Below, piece after piece: positions 58,421 to 64,000 of a stretch of 64,000 nucleotides of DNA. A model generated the notes under the pieces. The model worked only from the letters and a program-made list of their open reading frames with translations. It was not told the DNA's origin and did no database searches. Source of the DNA: Phragmites australis. Its lineage: Eukaryota > Streptophyta > Magnoliopsida > Poales > Poaceae. Each line of letters opens with the position of its first letter. Positions within the stretch are counted from its first letter, which is position 1. The stretch covers positions 6,121,001 through 6,185,000 of the forward strand of contig NC_084933.1 of the NCBI RefSeq assembly GCF_958298935.1, written 5' to 3'. A program made the position numbers and the translations under genes.

Positions 58421-60115
58421 GATCAGACAATGAACAATATTCGAACACGCCACCTCCGAGTTGTTTTCCTCTCCACGTTTCTCTCTCTCTCTCTCGTGAT
58501 GCTCTCTCTACCTCAGATTCCTCTCCGTGATCTCGCCGGTGAAGCTAGCTATCGGGAACGTGACAGATTCCCGCGTGAAGAACCCAAAAAAATTTTGTTT
58601 TGCTTTTTGAACTTCGAGCGATGGGAGCAGAGCTATCTCCTCCAGTTTTTTTATTGAAACATCTAGGTCTTGAGGATTGCCTTTTTATTGTGCATTAATG
58701 CATAGGATTACTGTTTGTACAGTAATATGAGTCTGCTGCTACAGTCCTCTTCATCAATTAATTACTGTTTACTGCGAATTACTGTAGCTGCAGTGTTTGA
58801 TTCTACCGTTACACGGATCTGTACTGTAGCATCTAGTATTGTAGCGATTGATCCAATCCATCGACCTCCAAATCAAGGGCTATGGAGTGCTCCTAATGCA
58901 CTCCACTGTAGCTCTCTGCAGTTGTCACTGGCAACTCGTGTGGGTCAACGGGCGGCCCAAATGACGGCATGGGTATAGATGTACACATATTTTTTTTAAA
59001 AAAAAAGCTATATATTATATTTTTTAAAATAATCACCGAGTATATTAATTATTGATGAGAGCAATGTATTTATACTTTCGTATCTATAAAATGCACGAGT
59101 TATGATAGAACTGAATAATCTCTATTGTCCACCTAAATGATCAAACGGTCGCCGTACAAAGATTCTCCCATCCTTATTCTAAAAATATATTTAATTTGAT
59201 ATCAATTGACTTTCATATCTATACATCCAATATTTATTTTTCATACATTCTAAAAATACATTCAATCTCTCATTATTTGTCTTCCATACATATACATCTA
59301 ATATTTACATTTCATACATTACTATATACTGGATTGATTCCACATGTGCGAAACATGTATACAATTGCTATTGTATTTATATTCTACAATCAAACATAGC
59401 GACATACACCGTCTGTTAATGATCCATCGCATGTAGTGGATGTGACACGCCTTATGGTAGAAGTGAATCCTTGAAGATTTGGTGAAGTGGTGAACGTGAT
59501 TATGTAATTGATTGGGGGCATGCATGATGAGTTGATGAATGTAGTGGTTGAGGACGTGCTGAAGGACCTAGGTAACACTAGTTGGTACTGTGTCGGTTGC
59601 GTTAATAATATTTTCCTTAGTCTTTTGGACCTTTGCCTTCGCACTACAACATGTGCAACTCTTGGTGACCAAGTGGCCAAGCCTAATGCGGTAGCATGCA
59701 ACGACCCGAGCCCAACGTGGCAAGTTGTCAACGCCCAATAGTAGATGATCAACACCAAATCAGCCAATTCCTAATTGCTCAAATGTTCAACGATATTCCG
59801 GTGGCCCAACTCCCAAACGCATGTAGGAGATGAAGGACATCAAGCCTGGTGGTGGAGAGAGTGTAACGAGGGACGCCGCGAGCGTGGCAAGACGCTACTG
59901 TGGCAGAGCAAGAGCACAATAGGGAGGGGATGTGCCTGTGTGGCAGAGCATTGCCATGATGATGTGAGTGCAACAATACAAATTTTTAGCCATGTACACC
60001 CATTGGTTAAAATGTTGCGTCTGCCACTAGGTCATGGCCGTTTGGTGCAGCACTATAATTGTGCAGGCATTGCTGGTTGAGTTCGACCGATCGAGGCAAA
60101 GGGCATGCAACGAAA
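58421..60115. other. Intergenic, no supported gene
   Basis: Includes a CT-repeat (58484-58496), AT-rich stretches and an imperfect tandem repeat of about 72 bp at 59210-59322 ('catac.t.tacat.caatattta'). The ORF 59508-59741 and its minus-strand partner have no motif. Nothing firm can be assigned. Confidence 0.35.
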
Positions 60116-60370
60116 ACTACTAAAAAACTATTTTTCGGAAGACTCAGGGTGTCTTTTCACATGCGGCTCATATGATAAACTGCTTGAGCAGACTCCTATG
60201 GTTTTGGGCTGCCTGTAGAAACAAGATTTCACAGATGGCTGCTTATGACAACCGACTTTAAAAATGAGATGATTACCATAAGCGGTTTCTTATGTAAACC
60301 GTCTGTGTAAAATATCATTTTTAGAGGTAATTTCTTATGCAAGCCGTCTTTGAAAATGGATGATAACTTA
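60116..60370 (+). mobile_element. CACTA-like terminus with subterminal repeats
   Basis: 'actactaaaaaactatttttcgg' at about 60116 resembles a CACTA end (CACTACTAAAAA) whose first bases have changed. It is followed by repeats of 'aaccgtctgtgtaaaa' type in both orientations (60234, 60268, 60296, 60336), the usual subterminal structure. No transposase is visible. Confidence 0.45.
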
Positions 60371-60756
60371 TTTTAAAAAATTCATATTTTTTATACAAAG
60401 TCGAATGAGAACAAATTTTATATGAAAATTGTAGTTCTCGACGAGGTCTACAACTTTTTAGTTGATTTTTTTATTTGGGGTCATTAAATATCCAAATAAT
60501 CATTTAAAGTTTCAGATAGAAGATATCAAAATGATTATAATTTTATTAGTATCACTAGTACTTATGTCGTAGGATGGTAATGATGTATCACGCAAGTTGA
60601 GAGATCTCGGATTCGAGTGTCACGAACCGCACGTGCACGAAAAATCGTATGACTTTTGACTTGCGATGGTGCGACCGCACTACATGTCAATTTTGTACAC
60701 CTATGCAACTCAATAACTAAATTCAAAAAAAGTATGAACTCACAAAATTTTAAAAA
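60371..60756. other. AT-rich spacer
   Basis: Contains 'gaaaattgtagttctcgacgaggtctacaactttttag' (60424-60461), a short inverted repeat ('tgtagttctcgacgaggtctaca'). This type of sequence is often found inside grass DNA transposons. No gene is seen. Confidence 0.35.
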
Positions 60757-61231
60757 GAGTAAATTTCACAAAATTACACTATGATTGCAAAAACTATAAA
60801 AAAACTACATTATTAGAAAGCTATTTCACATGCACTTTTGTTGTCCTTATGTATTACAAAACTACACTTTTAGAATGAATTTCATAAAACAACATTCTTA
60901 TTGTCATTTCATACAAAAAAACTACACATTTTAAGAATATACATCACAAAACTACACTTATATTCTCATTTCAATTTCACAAAATCACACTTAGTATAGT
61001 TTTGCGATGCAGAGTGGAAAAAAGTGTAGTTTAGTGATACAAAAGATCAATAGAAGTGTGCTTTACGATACAGAATACCAGGAAAAATGTAGTTATATAA
61101 AATTGATTTTTGAAAGTGTAGTTTTATAATACATATTCACAAATAAAGCATAGTTATGTAAAATTAATCATTAAAAATATAGTTATGTGATAGTTTTTTT
61201 TAATTTTACTGTAGTTTTGTGAAATTCACTC
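60757..61231. mobile_element. Fold-back MITE, 475 bp
   Basis: Terminal inverted repeats: left GAGTAAATTTCACAAAATTAC, right the reverse complement of GAGTGAATTTCACAAAACTAC. The inside is filled with the phrase 'cacaaaactacactt' in the left half and its complement 'agtgtagttttgtgat' in the right half, making the whole element self-complementary. It has no coding capacity. It lies about 600 bp upstream of the SRT1 start codon. Confidence 0.75.
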
Positions 61232-61836
61232 TTTTTTTTTAAAAAACAGCCCTCAGGTAAAAAATGATAAAAAGGAAAGAAAAGGCCAACCGCCCTCGGC
61301 CGCGGGCCTCAGCCCACGACACCTCATTTCCATTGTCTCAACCCAGCCCAGACCACGTCTCTCCCTCTCGTTTCAGTTTCCTTCATTGCCTAGCTCGAGC
61401 GGAGGGAGGCGCAGCCAGCCCTCACCGACCATGCCCGTCGAACCCTAGGTCCCAGTACGGAGGAGAGCTCGGGGCCTAGTCGAGGCCCGAGAGGCGGGGC
61501 AGCACGTCAGCAGGTGGTTCTCTACTCCTCTTCCCGCTACTCGTTGCCTGATTTGGGAATTGGGGTTTGGGGGATTTAAATCAGTGAAAATAACCGAATA
61601 AGGAATGGGAATTTCGAAATGGTCATCTTATGTCGGCGACTTCAATTGCTGAAAGAGTATTTTCTGCGATGAGTGTTCTGAAGAATAATTTCAGAAATAC
61701 TATAAGAGGTTATACTTGATTGATTGTTACGTTGTTCGTATTTATTGCGTGAATCATTTTCTAGTTTGGCTGCTAACTATGGACCAAAAATTTGGGATCT
61801 CTTAGACCGAACAAGAAGGCAGCGAAGGGTTGAGAG
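61232..61836 (+). promoter_or_regulatory. SRT1 promoter and 5' UTR (probably with an intron)
   Basis: GC-rich leader from about 61285, ending at 'cacgtcagcag|gtggttctc' (61505-61522), a good exon end and donor site, then AT-richer sequence to the coding exon. This fits a 5' UTR intron of about 0.3 kb. No TATA box is clear. The segment includes the hAT scrap at 61630-61760. Confidence 0.45.
61630..61760 (+). pseudogene. hAT transposase C-terminal (dimerisation) scrap
   Basis: Encodes SIAERVFSAMSVLKNNFRNT and, after a frameshift, LIDCYVVRIYCVNHF. This follows the hAT dimerisation region pattern (..ER.FSAM...K..LRN.... L.DC.V.YIE). It is only about 130 bp. It sits in the putative SRT1 5' UTR intron. 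Confidence 0.6.
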
Positions 61837-62441
61837 ATGTCATTGGGTTACGCTGAGAAGCTGTCCTACCGGGAGGATGTGGGCAGCGTGGGAATGCCTG
61901 AGATCTTCGACACCCCTGACCTCCTCCAGAACAAGGTTCAACTCGTTGGCCTACTTTTGTTTATTTATTTAAATTTTGTAGATACGATTGCTTCAATTTG
62001 CCAAGTTACAGGGCACTGAGGGAACCTTTATTGCAAATAATGATGACAATAACATGACTCCACCCGGAGCACTTCTGTTCGTACTTCATACTATGATACC
62101 CCTTCAAATGAACTTTTAACTGTACAACTCCATGTTTTGGATGATACTTTATATACTGATAGAGGTGCATGAAATGATTTCTTTATCTTTCCAACATTGT
62201 TTTGATATTCTTTTTTCCTGGATTGTTGTGCAGATAGAAGAGCTTGCAGTCATGGTGCAAAAGGTTGTGTCACCAGTGTGGTTCTCATTTAAAGTTTTAA
62301 TCTTGATTTGTGTTTAGCAGTTGCATTGAATTGACCATTACGATGCAGAGTAAGCACTTAGTGGTGTTTACCGGAGCAGGAATATCAACTTCATCAGGCA
62401 TACCTGATTTCCGAGGGCCCAAGGGTGTCTGGACCTTGCAG
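61837..62441 (+). CDS. SRT1: SIRT6-type NAD-dependent histone deacetylase, first three coding exons
   Basis: Exons 61837-61935 (33 codons), 62234-62263 (10 codons) and 62349-62441 (31 codons), with GT..AG introns and phase 0 throughout. Exon 1 begins [16 protein letters not shown], the start of plant SRT1. Exon 3 holds the NAD-binding Sir2 motif [15 protein letters not shown] and ends GVWTLQ. The remaining catalytic core (active-site His, zinc Cys residues) would lie beyond the window end. Family members remove acetyl groups from histone H3 in the nucleus using NAD; rice SRT1 acts on H3K9ac and helps keep transposons silent. All three exons are intact. The following intron contains a copia element. 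Confidence 0.88.
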
Positions 62442-62600
62442 GTAGTACTGGTGTCTATTTTACTTCCTCTTAGTATCGACCCCTTTCATGCATGAATCTA
62501 TTTATTTTTAGATGATTTTGTGATGCTGGATTGCAGTCTAGACATACCTGCATGTACTTGGGTGGCATGTAATTCACATTCGACTGCATTACGAGTAGAG

Positions 62601-62961
62601 TGTGTTAGCAATAAGCCTTGATGTGTGCAGATTGTGTTAGCAATAAGCCTTGATGTGTGCAGATTTTCAGCTAGCAGATTAGAGAGAATAATAGCCAATT
62701 AAAGCAGTAATGATTGTAGTTATTAGTTGTTTGAATTAGGAATTTTCAGCTAGCAGATTAGGGAGAATAATAGTCAATTAAAGCAGTAATAGCTGTAGTT
62801 ATTAGCTGTTTGAACTAGACCATATTGTAGTGGTCAGCAGTGTATAAATAGAGAAGAAGACAGAAAAGGTAGCAAGCCATTGCAGTACTAAAAATACCAC
62901 TGCTAGTGTACGTGTGTCTTGGGTGAGTTTCTGGGCTACTTGTGAGGCTGTAGGCCTTTCA
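62601..62961 (+). repeat. 5' LTR of a copia element in SRT1 intron 3
   Basis: Ends CCTTTCA at 62961, directly before a methionine-tRNA primer site (ATTGGTATCAG, 62962-62972). 'agtgtataaataga' near 62840 is a TATA box. The left part is a tandem duplication: a 32-bp unit (62601-62632, repeated exactly at 62633-62664), then a unit of about 78 bp (62665-62742 and 62743-62820). The exact LTR start, 62601 or 62633, is therefore unsure. Confidence 0.7.
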
Positions 62962-62980
62962 ATTGGTATCAGTAGGTGTC

Positions 62981-64000
62981 ATGGCGGGTGAAGATGGCCC
63001 TTCTGCAGCTTCTGCGCCTGTGATACAGTGTGTGGTGAGAGATGTTGGAGGTGCGTACCCACTGCTCACCAAGCACAACTACGCCGAGTGGTCGGTGATA
63101 ATGGAGGTGATGCTTGAAGCATGGGGCCTCTGGGAGGCCGTGGACAAGGGCGACGTGGACAGGGTCGACAACAGGTTGGCAATGGAGGCCATCTTTTGCA
63201 CAGTTCCGCCGGAGATGGTCACCTCCCTTGCAAAGAAGACGGCGAAGGAGGCCTAGAACGCGATCAAGACGATGCGTGTTGGCTCCAAGCGCTCTCGCAA
63301 GGCGACTGCCCAGAAGGTGAGGAAGGACTACGAGGCGATCTCCTTCCGCGACGGCGAGTCAATCGACGACTTCGCCATGCGCCTCACCGGGATCGTCCAC
63401 CAGCTGGAGGTACTTGGTGATCCGGTCGACGACGCCAAGGTCGTGGCCAAGTACCTGTGGGTTGTCCCGCCCAAGTTCGCACAGATCGCGCTCTCAATTG
63501 AGATGCTTCTCGACATCTCAACGCTGACGATCGAGGAGGTCACGGGACGGCTCAAGGCGGCAGAGGACCGCCTCGACCCGGACCAAGTGAAGCTGCTGCT
63601 CACGGAGGAGCAGTGGCTTGGGCGCCAGAAGGAAAGGCGAGCTAGCGAGGGGGGGTCGCGGTCTGCCAAAGGCGATGACAAGAATCGCCGCTCCCGTGGC
63701 TCGCGCAAGAAGGGCGCGGCTGATGGCAAGAATGCTGCCCGTAATGACGACCGTGACGCCTGCCACAATTGCGGGCGTACCGGTCACTGGGCTTGTGATT
63801 GTCGCCAGCCCAAGCGAGGTCAGGCGCACCTCGGGCAGGAGGACAACTACGAGCCTCCGCTACTGATGGCGCAGGTCTGCGCGCTGAACGACGACACCGC
63901 GCCGGCGTCGACAACAGTCCACCTCGATGAACCACGAGTGCAGGCGTTCCTCGGCGAGGCGGACGCCGGTGAACTCCAGGAGGGCTGGTATCTCGACACC
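62981..64000 (+). pseudogene. copia gag (to start of protease), runs off the window
   Basis: The ATG at 62981 begins MAGEDGPSAASAP. The Gag core has YPLLTKHNYAEWSVIMEVML and LWEAVDKGD. An in-frame TAG at 63254-63256 interrupts it, after which the same frame continues: KDYEAISFRDGESIDDFAMR, a zinc knuckle CHNCGRTGHWACDC (63758-63799), and EGWYLDT at the window end, the first residues of the protease active-site region. GC-rich (above 60%) compared with the intron around it. Apart from the single stop the frame is open, so the element is probably young. Confidence 0.85.

Noticed and set aside
59405..60080. ORFs on both strands around 59.4-60.1 kb
   Set aside because: No motif, overlapping frames on both strands and no splice-site logic found.

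Overview
This window is nuclear DNA of a grass, most likely a panicoid. It has three small islands of host genes in a sea of nested, mostly decayed LTR retrotransposons. The grass call rests on the spliced genes with plant-type GT-AG introns, the GC-rich single-exon F-box and glycosyltransferase genes, and grass-type Ty1/copia and Ty3/gypsy families, including LTRs full of CACCGG..CCGGTG palindromes known from Sirevirus-type copia elements. I cannot name the species.

Region by region. (1) 1-13868: copies of a copia (Sirevirus-like) family that carries a broken gag but no pol. One gag is interrupted by a solo LTR (4746-7607) that itself contains another solo LTR (5693-6970); both have intact 5-bp target-site duplications. 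Two further family LTRs point outwards on either side of a gutted gypsy element (9840-12713). (2) 13869-22500, gene island: an F-box/DUF295 gene (14990-16048), a roughly 790-bp inverted repeat (16783-17571), a decayed relative of the F-box gene (18420-18905), and on the minus strand a three-exon gene for INO80 complex subunit C (19833-22145) that I assembled from splice sites. (3) 22990-44040: a gypsy LTR fragment; a Tat-lineage gypsy pol pseudogene (24727-32016) split by a 3.97-kb solo LTR (27087-31057, minus strand); possible antisense-ORF remnants; then a gag-only copia element with both LTRs (35571-41297) and one more truncated LTR (42764-44037). (4) 44041-50440: a CACTA-like transposon end and an intact UDP-glycosyltransferase gene (46593-48104), followed by a 289-bp tandem duplication. 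(5) 50445-58420, three-level nest: a gypsy pol tail is split by a Tourist-like DNA element, which is split by a complete 6.6-kb copia element (51622-58243) with two in-frame stops. (6) 58421-64000: transposon debris, a fold-back MITE, a hAT transposase scrap, then the first three coding exons of a SIRT6-type sirtuin gene (SRT1). Its third intron holds a copia element that runs off the window end.

Two of the host genes act on chromatin: INO80C in nucleosome remodelling and SRT1 as a histone H3 deacetylase. The F-box protein would be an SCF substrate adaptor and the UGT a small-molecule glucosyltransferase. I see no sign that they form a shared pathway or cluster. The rest is best read as a layered insertion history, and several of its steps can be ordered from target-site duplications.
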